A stretch of DNA of 64,000 nucleotides from Chromera velia. Its lineage: Eukaryota; Sar; Chromeraceae. The position numbers were made by a program, and so were the translations under genes. Below, one piece after another: positions 47,110 to 58,661 of the stretch (position 1 is the first letter of the stretch; each line of letters opens with the position of its first letter). The notes beneath the pieces were generated by a model, which made no database searches, had not been told where the DNA came from, and saw only the letters and a list, made by a program, of their open reading frames with translations. Where the stretch lies: the NCBI GenBank assembly GCA_018398765.1, contig JAHBMJ010001694.1:4234-68233 (forward strand). The letters are read 5' to 3'.

Positions 47110-47397
47110 TTAAAAAAAATGATACTTCAACAGCTTTGCAAATAGATTTGCCTGTCTGAGGAGAAAAAGAACACGAGAGATATGCCGTTCATGCTCCTCT
47201 CTCATCTTTGAATAAATTAGAATATCATCCAAAAATACAGATACATACCGATCAAGGCATTCCCTCAACATATACTGAATCAATTGCATGGCTGCCGAGG
47301 GGGCATTCGTCAATCTAAAAGAGACCACCAGCCATTCATAATTCTCATACCTCGTCGTGAAGGCTGTTTTGGGCACGTCTTTCTCTTTCATTCTCAT
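47110..47397 (-). pseudogene. Gypsy reverse transcriptase, C-terminal fragment
   Basis: Begins just inside the insertion point of the 47412-52283 element with MRMKEKDVPKTAFTTRYENY and contains the catalytic FLDDILIYS box (Phe for the usual Tyr). It ends at a stop shortly before the connection frame. Together with 52343-52936 it makes one RT interrupted by a DNA insertion. Confidence 0.92.
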
Positions 47398-47841
47398 TTG
47401 ATGGTAGTACTAAGAAAAATTTTTTAAAACGGTCTCCAACACCAAAACGGTCTCCAAAACAACCCTATCCTACAGGTATGTTTGGGCAGTAAACAGTGGT
47501 TAAAAAGTAGAAACAAAGAGTTTTAAACATTCTGCAAGTGCGTTTTTGTGTTCATGAATCATAGTTAGCGAGTGCTGTAGAAAAAATGTATTGCGCTTGC
47601 ACGTATGACGCTGTGTGACCGAGTGCAAGCCTGCATCTGCGCGCCCCCTCAAATAATTAATAGTCCGCGGCGGCCGCGCACGCTGTGGCTCGCAAAGCTT
47701 TCAAGGGGATTTAAAATCGGATCGGAATCCGATTTTGACGCACGCATGTGGTAGAATTGATGTAGCATGCATGAGCTCTGATTTGACAAAGGTTTTAATA
47801 AGCTAGTCACACTGCATATTTCTCTTCACACTGCCCATGAA

Positions 47842-48840
47842 GTGTTTACTGTTCACCGCTCATGTTTCCTAATGTTCTCAGATCAGGTCGCACTTTGTCG
47901 AAATCAGGGCTGCTCTACGCTTTGCATAGGAAGCAGACTTTGGGTGGAACCTCAGCCGTCTCTTTTCTTTTGGGCATGGGTTTATTTCCCCGTCTCGTTC
48001 TATCAAGGAGGTGAGGTGGGTAAAATTGGAAAGAGTCGTCTTGCTCCCAATCTTGGGTTGACGTCTTGTTCTGCTGCGTGCCCCAATACAAGCTTTCAAG
48101 CTCTTGCTTGCCTTGCTGGAGGAACTGGGGCTGTCTTCGTCCTAGGTCTTTGTCTTCCTTCTGGTGAGTTTGAGGTTCTGTCTCCTCTCAGACGTGAGCT
48201 AGCCGTGACCCTCGTTGTATCATATCAGGCGCTTGCCCACCTTTGCCCAAACTCCCAGCCATACTTCCTTATCTTCTTGGTATGTATCTGTAGGCAGGAT
48301 TTAGGACTCCCACTAGGCTGTTTGAGGGAGCCAGAGGGGCCTTCATGTGCTCTTTAGTGGGTTTATCCATTTGTTTTCCTCAAAGCTTACAAGCCGTTCC
48401 ATCATGTATATCTATATCATGTCGGAGCATGATGCACCTTTGACCCTCGCCTGGAACTTCATTCTTTTCTTGCTCTGTGACTGCATGCAGGATCTGGGAT
48501 TCTTTTTTGCCTTTGCTGAGGAGCTGGGATTGCTTTCACCCTTTTTCAGGTGAGTGTTCATTTCCGTCTCTCTGTGTGGGTCAGTGCATGATGCACTGTT
48601 GAGCAGATGTTTGCTTTGAACCGTCGTTTTTGGCTTTATTGCCTCTCGAGGATGCGATTGAATGCAGGTTCCGTTGATTTTCAGGGCGCTTGATCAGGAA
48701 CGGCGCTTGAGGACCTATGCGATAGCTGTTTCTCTGGGTCAGTCGTTGTGGTTTGTTTTCATTCGGTCTGTGTCAGTCGTATCGCTTTGCACCCATGCCT
48801 ACCAATCAAAAACAGTTAAAGGCATCAAGGAAGCATGATT
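47842..48840 (+). other. Open, GC-moderate interior of the inserted element, no gene recognised
   Basis: A 171-codon plus-strand frame (47842-48357) and shorter ones follow each other. They resemble no family known to me. Two segments ending near 48165 and 48550 share the pattern GCTGAGGAGCTGGG ... GGTGAGT, as repeated exon ends might. It may be captured host sequence. Confidence 0.25.
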
Positions 48841-49189
48841 TAGAAAGAGAGAAGAGTGAGTATAGCAACCTGGGGAGAGCTAACGGGAGGAGAAGGGGGG
48901 TTGGCTCCCCTCGCTCCCTGTTTGTCTCCCTTTCACTGCATGCCTGTCTATGTTTGAGTCTTTTCTCTGTACTCGAGACGACTTGGCCCCTATCCTGGCA
49001 CCTGCCCCAGCTTTCCCCAGCCCCAATGCTAACCCTAATGTCTGGATGCCCGCGAAGCAGAAAGGGGGACAAAGGAATGAGGAGGAGCGGGCGGATCAAG
49101 GATGTAAGCAGGCCGGAGCGCTGGTCTGGGGCGACGTCCATCGACGGAGGCCGGGGAAAGGATGCGGGCAGGGGTGGCGGCCGGACCCG

Positions 49190-49410
49190 GAGGTCGGGCC
49201 CAGGGCCGGGGCCAGGGCTAGCGGCGTCACAGAGAATTCCGAGCGAACAGGGCGGGGCCAGCTGGAGCGAGCGGTAAAACGTTTGGGTCCAGTAAATATC
49301 TGCGACTGGCAAAGGAAGCCGGGGTCGGGGCCAGGGCCGGCGGCGCACCACAAGGGGACAAGGTGGGGCCCGAGGCCGGGGCCGGGGCCAACGGCATCAC
49401 AAGTGGGCCG
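49190..49410. repeat. Degenerate GC-rich direct repeats
   Basis: At least three copies of a unit like GGCCGGGGCCAGGGC followed by a CGGC-TCAC word occur at about 49200-49230, 49325-49350 and 49375-49400, with 50-120 bp between them. Confidence 0.6.
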
Positions 49411-49431
49411 GGGTGGGCGGCAAAGGAGCAG

Positions 49432-49965
49432 AGAATCTGGTGGGAGGCTGGTGGGGGAAAACAGTGAGGAGTTGGGACATAAAAAGTAGATTGGCTTGCG
49501 TCCCAAAGGGTGCCGGTGGCGGCTGCACTGCTCTTTTGGCCTTATTCCACTCTCTTTCCTGCCCTAAATTTCTGGTAGTGCCATGACCCCCCCCCCCTTG
49601 AGAGTTACCGGAAAAAACAGGTCTGATTCTTCCGGTAAAGGGGGGGGTCAAAAAATTTTTTTGTCAAAAAAAAAAAGAAGTGGTCCTAATCGATTACTAA
49701 TGTTAAAATAACCATTTTTAATTTTTTTTCGACAAAAAAAATCGGTGAACCCCCCCCTTTACCGGAAGAATCAGACCTGTTTTTTCCAGTAATAACCAGG
49801 AGGGGGAGTCACGGCACTACCAGAAATTTGGGGTAGAACAGAGAGTGGAATGAGGCCAAGGGGACAGTATAGCCATCACCGGCACCCTTCGGGACGCCAG
49901 CCAATCCACTTTTCATGTCCCAACTCCTCACCGTTCTCCCCTATCTGCCTCCCATCCGGGTTCCC
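49432..49965. repeat. Large imperfect inverted repeat inside the inserted element
   Basis: Left arm about 49432-49655, right arm about 49740-49965, around a 90-bp AT-rich centre. Matching landmarks are TTACCGGAA with CAGGTCTGATTCTTCCGGTAA, TTCTGGTAGTGCC, AGAGTGGAAT, GGGTGCCGGTG and AGTTGGGAC with their reverse complements. The innermost parts are G and C homopolymers. It may be a separate small element nested in the larger one. Confidence 0.75.
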
Positions 49966-49970
49966 TGTAT

Positions 49971-50007
49971 GTGTGTGTGAGGGTGTGTGCATGTACGTAT
50001 GTGTGTA

Positions 50008-50060
<53 letters not shown>

Positions 50061-50672
50061 ATGTGTGTATGTATGTGTATGTGAGGAGACAAATCCTCAG
50101 GGGCTGGTTTCCAGATTGTTTTGAAACCTTTTAAATTTTCTTTTTTTTTTTCTCTCCCTGTTCTTGCTGTTGTCTTTGACTCTTTTCCATGTGTATGTCC
50201 TTTGAATGTGCGTTCAGGTAAATCCACCTGAGGGAAGCACCATCTCTGAGTACCCATATAGAAGGTGGCTCCATCGTGCAGCATTTGTGTCAGCGGCTTG
50301 TTCTTGGTCTGCCAGGCTCTCAAAGCTCTGTTTCTTTTCAGCCTTTTCCATTCCTTTCCGTTTTGAGTCTTTCTGCGTCTCTGCGGGCATGTATTTTAGT
50401 GTGTGTACATGTATATGTGTTGGTGTAGGTGTACGTATAGGTGTAGATGTATGTGTATGTGTATGTGTGTGTGTGTGTATGTGTGTGTATGTGTATGTGT
50501 GTGTATGTGTGTGTGTGTATCTGTGTGTGTAAATGTGTGAGAAGGGGGGTCCGTGCATGCTGGAAAGCTTTTTCATTTCGGCACTAGCTCTTGCTGCTTA
50601 TGTGTTTGAAATAATTAGCCTGCATGCCCCTATATTCCAATCAGGACATAATTCATGTATGCAGGTGTGTGT

Positions 50673-50711
<39 letters not shown>

Positions 50712-50717
50712 TGTGTA

Positions 50718-50767
<50 letters not shown>

Positions 50768-51296
50768 TATATGTGTGTCTATGTATGTGTGTTTGTGCGT
50801 TTGTGTATGTGAGAGAGAGAGAGAGAGAGAGAATAACAAAAGTAATACTAACATGTGGTTCTGCTTTTGGTGACCAGCATGTCTTCGTAAACGTGTGTTT
50901 ATGTGTTTGTATGTTTGTGTATATATGTGTATATGTGTATGTGTGTGTGTATGTGTGTGAATGTGTGTGTATATGTGTGTGTGTATGTGTGTGTGTATGT
51001 GTATGTGTGTGTCTGTGTGTGTGTGTTCTCCCTCTCTCGGTCTCCCTCCGTCCCAGCGCTTCTCTGCCTGCTCTTTTCCGGCCCATGTTTCTCTCCTTCC
51101 CCCACCACCACCACACACTCTGTCTGTTTGTCTGTCTGTCTGTCTATCTGCATATGTATATGGTATGTTTGCCTGCATAAATACATATGTGTATGCGTGT
51201 AAAGCTGTATGAGGGAGGTGAATGAAACGTAGAAAATGGTAAAGAAGGAAGAAAAACAAGAAGATATGCATCTGAGGCCTTGTGTGTGTGTGTGCA

Positions 51297-51337
<41 letters not shown>

Positions 51338-51580
51338 GTATGTATGTATGTGTGTGTGTATGTGTGTGTGTGTGTGTATGTATGTGTGTGTGTATGTGTA
51401 TGTGTGTATGTGTGTGTGTGTGTGTGTGTGTGTCTGTGTGTATGTGTGTGTGTATGTGTGTATGTATGTGTGTGTGCATGTATACGTATGCATGCAAGCA
51501 ACATTAAGCACGAGATGAAAGCAAAAGGCAAAAGGAGGCGGAGAAATACAGAGGTAGTCGTACGGATTCGCACGTTTGTG

Positions 51581-51634
<54 letters not shown>

Positions 51635-51672
51635 ATGTGTATGTGTGTATGTGTGTATGTATGTATGTGTAA
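49971..51672. repeat. Cluster of TG-type microsatellites
   Basis: Six arrays: about 49971-50082, 50398-50538, 50663-50831 (ending in GA units), 50895-51027, 51281-51480 (with a TATA core at about 51325-51335) and 51584-51672 (TC then TG). All have TG on the plus strand. Long Cys/Val and Thr/His frames here are repeat products. Confidence 0.9.
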
Positions 51673-52342
51673 CTGGTGTGTGCATATTTTGTTTCATGAT
51701 TGAAGCCAGAGTGGACTTCTACTGCGTTGTGCACAACAATTGCTTCAAGTTCAATAAGTCATTGGCAGCAAGTCATTGGATATGCGGTGCGAAAGATGCT
51801 GTAGGTTTCGGTACCAACTTTTTGAGCGGTACACACTGGCAGGTGAAGGTACACCTGCATCCATCCTAGATGGTATCTTATGAATGTTTATTTATACAAA
51901 CAACTACTCACCGTTTTATGCCTGTAGATTACTTTAATGTTTTCATTTCTTTAACTGTTTTCATTTATTTAAAGCAGATTTCAAACATGAATTAGACCAA
52001 ATTTAAGAATCAGTTATAGTATTATAAATTTTCTGTATCTTATTCATATATATGTACGTACGTGAATGTATAGTTATATTATAATATGTATCATCTTAGA
52101 TATTATCATTATTAATTCTGCTATATATTCTGATAGTTGAGCTTATTATAAATACAGTTTAAATAACAAAACAATGTTTAATATCATTAGAAATTGTTTT
52201 AAAATGCTCTAGAAAATATGTAGATACTTCATAATTTTGGAGACCGTTTGGGTGTTGGAGACAATTTTAAAAAAATTTTCTTTTACTGCCAAAGATTAAG
52301 AGCCATGAAAAATTTTGCCCCATACAGCCTATCGATCAAATT

Positions 52343-52936
52343 TTAAGGATGAGGCAATGGATGCTTGTCCTTCACTGTGATTCTATTTAATCCTGTGTAG
52401 TCATAACACATCCTTATTGTCCCATCCTTCTTTAACACAAACAAAACTGGTGCTGCAAAAGGAGAACAAGACGGTTGAATGAATCCTTGCTTCAAGTATG
52501 TATCAACTTGCTTCCTCAATTCATCCAGCTCACCCAAAGAGAGACGATAGGGTAGGCGAGCTGGAGGCGGGTGTCCTGGTTCGAGATCTATTTTGAAGTC
52601 AAGTCCTTCCCCCCTAGACGGCGGCAACCCTATCAAGGAATCAGGAAAGAGAGATGCATTGTCTGCCACAATTCTCTTCACGTCGATTGGCATGGTCGAT
52701 TTCTTCAGGTACTCACGAACCTCAGTCAATTCAGACGAAGAGAGAACAGGATGATCAGAAGGAAGAGAAGAGAGAAAATTATCATTCATTGCCTCACTAC
52801 CCGTAAATCCCTTTCCATTCTCCCCAGCATTCTTTCTCCCCCCGTCCTCACTGACTTCATACAATCCCTTAACCTTGCAGGCAACCCCAGTGGACTCACC
52901 AAAAGGGATTTCTGTCTGCAGTCTGACTAGATGCAT
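52343..52936 (-). pseudogene. Gypsy reverse transcriptase, N-terminal part
   Basis: Reads toward RT with [73 protein letters not shown] and then a stop (TAA, 52343-52345). After the stop the same frame continues with RT-like sequence to the insertion point at 52287. So RT has both a nonsense codon and the large insertion. Confidence 0.92.
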
Positions 52937-53045
52937 GGCAGACAGCTCCTTTCCGGATCGCCCGCTTTACTTGTATAGAAGAGAGAAGAGGAGGAGTGCT
53001 GAATGTTTGTTCCTCGTCCTCTTCCTCCAACTCTACATCTGGAAC

Positions 53046-53561
53046 TCAATAAATCAATTTCCTTCTGAACCAAAAACGCAGACTTTGAGATAACCACTGC
53101 AGTTCAGGCTCATAAGCATGACCCCACTTTGTCCCCAAGATTAAATCATACTCATCCAGGTCGGCCAACATTGTACCTACTGTCTCTTGATATCCCTGAA
53201 TGTTGATCGGCACTGTGGGTGCACACTCACAGACCGACCGAGTCTTCGAGGACTTGAGGGCACTGTGTAAGTTGACGGGTTGTCTCAATCTGTACATACG
53301 GAGATGGTAGGCATGGGCAAAATGATAGTCAAGATAAATATCATCTGCACCCGAATCAACCAAAACTCTGACAGGTACACCAGCCACTCGACTTAAAAAC
53401 ATAAATAACCCCGGATGGACCCTTGTTTCATTTTCTTCCTCCTTCATTTCCATTGGTACGTCTTTATTCTCAGGACTTCCTCCCATCTCAGGGCACTGAC
53501 CACAAGTTTTGAGTCCCTCTGCTCCTATCACCTCATCCGTCTCGAAGCCTTCGTAGATCAT
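53046..53561 (-). pseudogene. Gypsy aspartic protease
   Basis: Contains the retropepsin active-site box VLVDSGADDIYL near the middle and DLILGTKWG near the end, in the usual spacing. It is flanked by gag upstream and RT downstream in other frames. Confidence 0.88.
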
Positions 53562-53589
53562 TCGAACTCCCCTACCTGCCGGCTTCCTT

Positions 53590-54818
53590 CTACCTCTTCC
53601 TCTTCCTCTGGGACCACCGTCTCTGCATCCCCCTCTCCACTGTGACTAGCCCAGAGGTGGCCATGCTTGGGCGGTCAGGAACGGAGCTCCAAACCCTCTG
53701 CGATCTCCCTGGTATCCGCCTCTGCCCTGCCCCCATCCCCCCTGCCTGAAGTCTCCATGGAATCTCCCGTAGTCCTGCAAGGCCTGAGGGTTCCCTCCAC
53801 CAGTGAGTCTCCGCAATCCAGAAAAGTTTCCGCCAAGTCCAGAGAAGGGACCTGGACACTGCCTAGCAGTATGTCTTATGAGGCGGCATCTAAAACACCT
53901 TCCCTCTGCAATGCAGAGAAACCTCTCTGCCGGTGTGAGTGGTGGTGGGAGTTGACGGACCCCACACAGATCTATGGGGATAAGCCCTTCCTGAGGCTCT
54001 TGTCCCAGTGAAGAGTTGCGTCAGGCACTCTCCTCACCACTCTCGAAGGCACTCGGCCTTTGGAAGTCTCGTGTCCCGCCTCGCAGTCCTTCTCCACCAG
54101 AGAGAAAGACCTCAAGCTCGCTTGCCATCTTCATGGCGATGACCAAGTTGACCAGATGCGCCTTGTTTGTTTCAAGGCGGACATCTGCTGGCAAACCAGA
54201 GATGTAGTCCTCGACGATGTCTTCTTCGATCAACTGGCCCTTCAGTTTCACGACAAGCGGCTTGAATCGCTTGTTATAGTCGTCGACCCCAGCTCCAGTG
54301 CATCGGCACTTCTTCAGGTCCTTTTTGGCCTTCTGTCTGGCCAGTGTGTCTGAATAGTGTTCGATGAGGGCAGCTTTTAACGATTCTCAGTTTTGGAATG
54401 GTCTGTTCTCGACCTCATAGAGGTCAAACCACTCTTTTAGGTCCTGGGACATTCTGTTCTTTGCCACTAGTATCTTGTCCAGGTCTAACACTTTCTCAAG
54501 TTTGTAGAAGTCTTCTACATCTTTCAACTACCTGGTCAGCTTGGCCCTCACTCCAGAGAACAGAGCAGGGGCCTCGCACAGCTTCATGTAGTGCGACGAG
54601 GATACGGTTGTACTTTGGGCTGGCACAATGGCAGGTGACGTCACCATTGGCTGGACAGATTCCTGAGGGGCTTGAGAAACAAGTAATTGCAGAGTTTTTC
54701 CATACAGGTTTTGCGTCGCCTGCATGATAGAATCAATCCGCTGAGACAGTCTTTCAATGGCCCTGACGATCTGCAGAATCCTTAGAGCCGGTACATCCTC
54801 TGTCACACCTTCCATCAA
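53590..54818 (-). pseudogene. Gypsy gag with zinc knuckle
   Basis: Starts at the ATG of MEGVTEDVPAL (54816-54814). A retrotransposon gag core lies at about 54020-54520 (EEDIVEDYISGLP near its end). A CCHC knuckle reads CFRCRLIRHTARQC at about 53860-53900, followed by a Gly/Arg-rich tail. Nonsense codons in the same frame interrupt it, for example TAG at 54530-54528 and TGA at about 54388. Confidence 0.85.
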
Positions 54819-54902
54819 CGTATGGAGTCGACAGTTGGTAGACTGAACCAGTTTGAGTATACTGAATTCAATAAGAGCGCTCTCCCTTAACTGAGGGTGA
54901 AA

Positions 54903-54920
54903 CGAGGCTCTGAACTACCA
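54903..54920 (-). other. Primer-binding site of the gypsy element
   Basis: Two bases inside the 5' LTR the minus strand reads TGGTAGTTCAGAGCCTCG. It starts with TGG as the complement of a tRNA CCA end and fits the acceptor end of a tRNA ending ...CTGAACTACCA. The tRNA species was not determined. Confidence 0.75.
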
Positions 54921-54922
54921 GA

Positions 54923-55229
54923 TGTAAGCTGTTTTACGGGAGTCTTAAAACTATCAGATATAGGTGGTTAAAGTCTGATAGACATCGGTTGGTTTAATCT
55001 AGCAGTTAATATCAATCTCGAGCATTCTTAGTGATGATGTTAAGCAGACACATCAAGCATGTACTTCACTAAAATCACTTAATGAAAGCATGTCTGACTT
55101 CACGATGCACGGCCTCGTGATATACCCATGCATGCTAGGTGGCCCAGGTCCCCGATCCAGCCCACATCTGCCTAACGTTTGCCAACCTTTAATTACTCAG
55201 TCTTCTTAGTAGGCGGAATGCCCCTCACA
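54923..55229 (-). repeat. 5' LTR of the gypsy element
   Basis: TG...CA-bounded copy, same length as 44448-44754. Followed outside by the CAAGA duplication. Confidence 0.9.
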
Positions 55230-55234
55230 CAAGA

Positions 55235-56315
55235 CATAAAGTCGTTAGGAGTTTACTTTGAGAGAGCAGTATTGAGTGAGCTAAGTCGCGAGAGATTGAG
55301 TTGCAATTTGAAACTGGAGATACTTGATTTTTCAAACTGGAAGTCATGCCTGTCCCATAGGGGGTGCACATCCGATGTGGTGCAGTATAGGCTAATCCGA
55401 TGCCCCTGTGCGGTCTGGAGCGACGGGATGGGGGGGGTGTAGTGAGGCAGACAATTACCAATCATTACTTACCTGAATTAAATGCTAATATGCACGAAGT
55501 AAAGCGGTGTCAACAAGATACGTCATGAATCTGGATTGGGTATGGGGTCGCTTCGCATGATGGAAAGCAAGAAAAAAAAAGTGTTGATGGTGACAGAGTG
55601 CAGAGCATGATCGAACGATTGAGCAGACGGAGCAAAGCCACTCAAAGAGTGGATTCTTGGTAGGATATGGAGGGGTGAACAGTGGGGTGCCAGGAGTACC
55701 AGCTCTGAGGAAAATACATCGGGAGGGGATGGCAGTTCAGAAGCAAGATCAAATAAGAAGAAGGAACAATGATATCTGATAAGTTAGGCAGTGTGCAGCG
55801 CTCTTTGTTTTCTTTCTTTTCTGCTTTTTTTGCAGCAACTGCTTATTCTTTTGCTTACGCTGATCGACTTGGAGTTAACGAAAGTGCTCTGTTGAACATA
55901 GGAACAAGAAGATCAAGCTGTACGAGAAGAACGTGTACGCTACCGTTGGAGATACTCTAGAGAAACTTTTAAGGGAAACTTTTGGAATAGACGTGAAGAT
56001 TTTGAAGATGTGGAAGAGCTGAGAGGGGTATAAGACCTTGCATTGGGAAGTTTACGGCCGTCAGGTGACGGACTCTGCCTTGAGGCGTAGAAGGTTGACC
56101 GTGTACAACCACGTAAAAGCCGACGTCCTTAAAACAGGTTCTGCAGAGACAGGCCTGGCGGGTTGGTATCACTAATGAGGCAGCGGTAACTGATGACACC
56201 TCCCTTTTCGGGTCACTTCAACGCAAACGGAAGTCTATGGAAGAAATTAAGGAGAAGTTTGTTGTGAAAAGATTCTTTCTCTGCGAGCAAAAATCTTATG
56301 AAAGAGGAGGGCATG
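55235..56315. other. Right internal part of the outer element
   Basis: Short plus-strand coding-like piece at about 55914-56022 (KLYEKNVYATVGDTLEKLLR, GIDVKILKMWKS and stop), family unknown. Ends in the purine tract GAAAGAGGAGGGCA directly before the right LTR. Confidence 0.4.
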
Positions 56316-56427
56316 TGTCCTGGACTGCCTGGCGGCGCCAGGACAACTCGGGTTTAGATGATAACACCAGTGTGGGCTCAGGCATTCCACATGCGCCGAT
56401 GCGATGCGGGCCTTTCTGCAGGTGTTT
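56316..56427 (+). repeat. Right LTR of the outer element, 5' piece
   Basis: First 112 bp of the LTR, matching 41931-42042 (GACTGCCTGGCGGCGCCAGG shared). It is cut off by the inverted-repeat element and resumes at 63574. Confidence 0.75.
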
Positions 56428-58213
56428 AGGCTTGTGCCTTCTTAAATGGACTTTTGCCTTCAAGTCAGACCTCAAACTTAAATTGCCCAAAAAATAAATA
56501 TTTTTATGCTATGTTTTAATGTACCAATAAGGATTAGACAAAAAAAAAATAGAAACTAAGGATCTAGACTAAAGATATTAAAAGATGTTAAACAAGTTTC
56601 ACTGAAATTGATCACTTCTAGATAAATGATTTATTGACAATTTATGACAAGCTATTCGATCAACATCATATTTACTTACTATTATTTTAAATGATAAACA
56701 TACTAGATTGTTTAAACCAAATATGATTATCAATTTAATCATAGATATATACAGATAAACATCAAACTAAAGATATATAATATTCACTAAAAAATATAGT
56801 ATAAATGAAATAAAAAGACTAATCAACTATTTTGATAATATTTCGATCTTTATTATAAAAGCTACGATACTGTAACAACACTCAGAATAAAATTTCTCAT
56901 AATTATTTAATGTTATTTTAGTTTCTTTCCCTTTTTAATTGCTAGCATGTAAGTGAATTAAAAGATCGAAGAACATAGAGAATAAAACATATCTTTAACA
57001 TGATCAAGTAATTAAGTTCATCCAGTTTCCTTAATCAATATATAATAAATTTTTTAGTGATTTTTTAATTAGTCTTTTTTTTATCAATCTGAATCTCCAA
57101 ATCATGCAGAGATTCTGCAGAGAAAATACAAGTCAAATGATGTCGATTTGCATTGAAATGATTGAAAAAAAGAAACATGAAGGAAACAAAAAGGTGTCAA
57201 AATCACACAAATCAATGTAATCTATGCAGACCCAAATGAACATGAAGCGAACGCATCAAGCCTAATGCACCAAAGAGAAACATCAATCAATACAAACAAT
57301 GATAAGACGGTGAATTCAAAGCGTTCTGCACTTTGCTTTGTCTTCATTCTTTTTTCTTTTCTTGCACTGTCAGGTAAACAAAGACGCACTGCGATATTCA
57401 CCACTTATCAATGAGGGCTTGGTGCCTAAATGGATGCATCGTGATTAGAAGAGAAGACGGTGACTGTCCCATAAAAAGAAGACGGTGACTAGAAGGGAAG
57501 ACAGAAAGGAAGACGGTGATGATTAAGAAGGGGATAGATTGAAAAGAAAGCACTTTTCATTTTGTGAGGATCCATGCGGTTTCTTTGTCCTTGCTTCCTT
57601 CCATCCTTACCTTCTTTTTGATTCGACAATGAAAAAGGCCTGGCATGCCATTGGACCTTTCTTTCGTTAATGCGTCTCCCAGGGCAGGGCAAAAACAAAT
57701 GATACACCGAATGTTGGGGGTGGATCAATATATGGATAGGAGACATTCATTCAAACAACTCCAAACACCTGACACATTTACATAAATATAAAGGCAGTCC
57801 ACCCGTTCAGCCTTGAGTTTTTCTGACAAGATGTTGGTAGAATCTTCTTCCACTGACTGCCAAAAGAATCTGACTTTCTCTTTTGAATCCTCCAGGAGCT
57901 GGGCAATGAAAGATCGTACCAGACAAATGCATTCTTGGCTTTGTTCGATGCATAGGCTTCTTTCAAAAGACGCTCCCAGACAAGCACACGCAGCCGGCAC
58001 CGCCAACCCTGCCCCAACATCTCCCAAAACGTGCAGAGGATCGGAGAAGAACGACTGTACAGACAGAAGCAAAGAGAGCAAGTCAGTCGTAAGGACTGAT
58101 CCTGCAAGAGACGCATGACCTTACCACAGCCGAAACGGATCTCTTTTTGCCAGAGAGGAAACACGTGCGGCGACTGTCTTTTCTCTTGCTGACAACTCGA
58201 AGTTCAAAGCTAG

Positions 58214-58467
58214 TTAATCATCCTCTTCTTCTTCCTTGTCGTCATCCTCGTCCGACTCGTCCGAGCCGTCCTTCATTTGGAAGTCCGCGTCCTTTGTGTC
58301 GTCATCTTCCTCTTCTTCGTCGTCATTCAGAAAGTCTTCTTCACCCGGAAGCTTTCCTTTCTTGAGGCTATTCACGTCGGTGGCCGCTTTTCGCTTGCGC
58401 CCCCCCTCCACCGTGAGATGCGGGGAAGCTGCTACAGCTGCAGCGGCGGCAGGCTGAGAATCACCAC
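58214..58467 (-). CDS. C-terminal exon of an acidic nuclear-type protein, partial
   Basis: Behind a good acceptor (TTATATTTTTCAG ending at 58468) an 84-codon frame runs to TAA at 58216-58214. It has an Ala-rich start, a basic patch GGRKRKAATD, KKGKLPGEEDFLNDDEEEE and a tail almost entirely Asp/Glu. Such tails occur in histone chaperones, HMG and FACT-type proteins, but no domain here tells which. Upstream exons were not placed with confidence. It lies inside the 56428-63569 element, so it is either cargo or an element-encoded protein. Confidence 0.5.
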
Positions 58468-58608
58468 CTGAAAAATATAAGAAATGCACAATATGAAACT
58501 GTTTGAAATTCAATGTGAACAGTGACTCAGAGTGATTGGGTCGGATGTTCTCAATCAGATCAAAGAGGTTTCATGCAACAGTGTGACAGTCAGCTTGCTG
58601 TTTAAAGT

Positions 58609-58610
58609 CG

Positions 58611-58661
<51 letters not shown>

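Larger units (their letters stand above)
47412..52283. mobile_element. Inverted-repeat DNA element (4,872 bp) inserted in the gypsy RT
   Basis: The ends are inverted repeats of about 48 bp with several mismatches. Both contain GTCTCCAACACC and CGGTCTCCAAAA, so the motif CGGTCTCCAA is doubled within the left end. The word TACT lies directly outside both ends (47408-47411 and 52284-52287). Removing the element with one TACT brings the two RT parts into the same frame at the exact place where RT is broken. That independently fixes the boundaries. No transposase was recognised inside. The interior holds a GC-rich degenerate repeat region, a large inverted repeat and about 1.7 kb of TG arrays. Superfamily is open; several with 4-bp duplications exist. 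Confidence 0.87.
44448..55229 (-). mobile_element. Ty3/gypsy-type LTR retrotransposon, decayed, inside the outer element
   Basis: Two 307-bp direct repeats, 44448-44754 and 54923-55229, begin TGTAAGCTGTTTTAC. The right copy ends CACA; the left ends CATA. CAAGA flanks both sides (44443-44447 and 55230-55234) as a 5-bp target duplication. On the minus strand a primer-binding site follows the 5' LTR, then come gag with a zinc knuckle, protease, RT, RNase H and integrase in the gypsy order. Stops and frameshifts interrupt gag, RT and integrase, and RT is also split by the 47412-52283 insertion. The LTRs differ at about 35 of 307 positions by my count, mostly transitions, so the insertion is old. 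The copy cannot be active as it stands. Confidence 0.93.
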
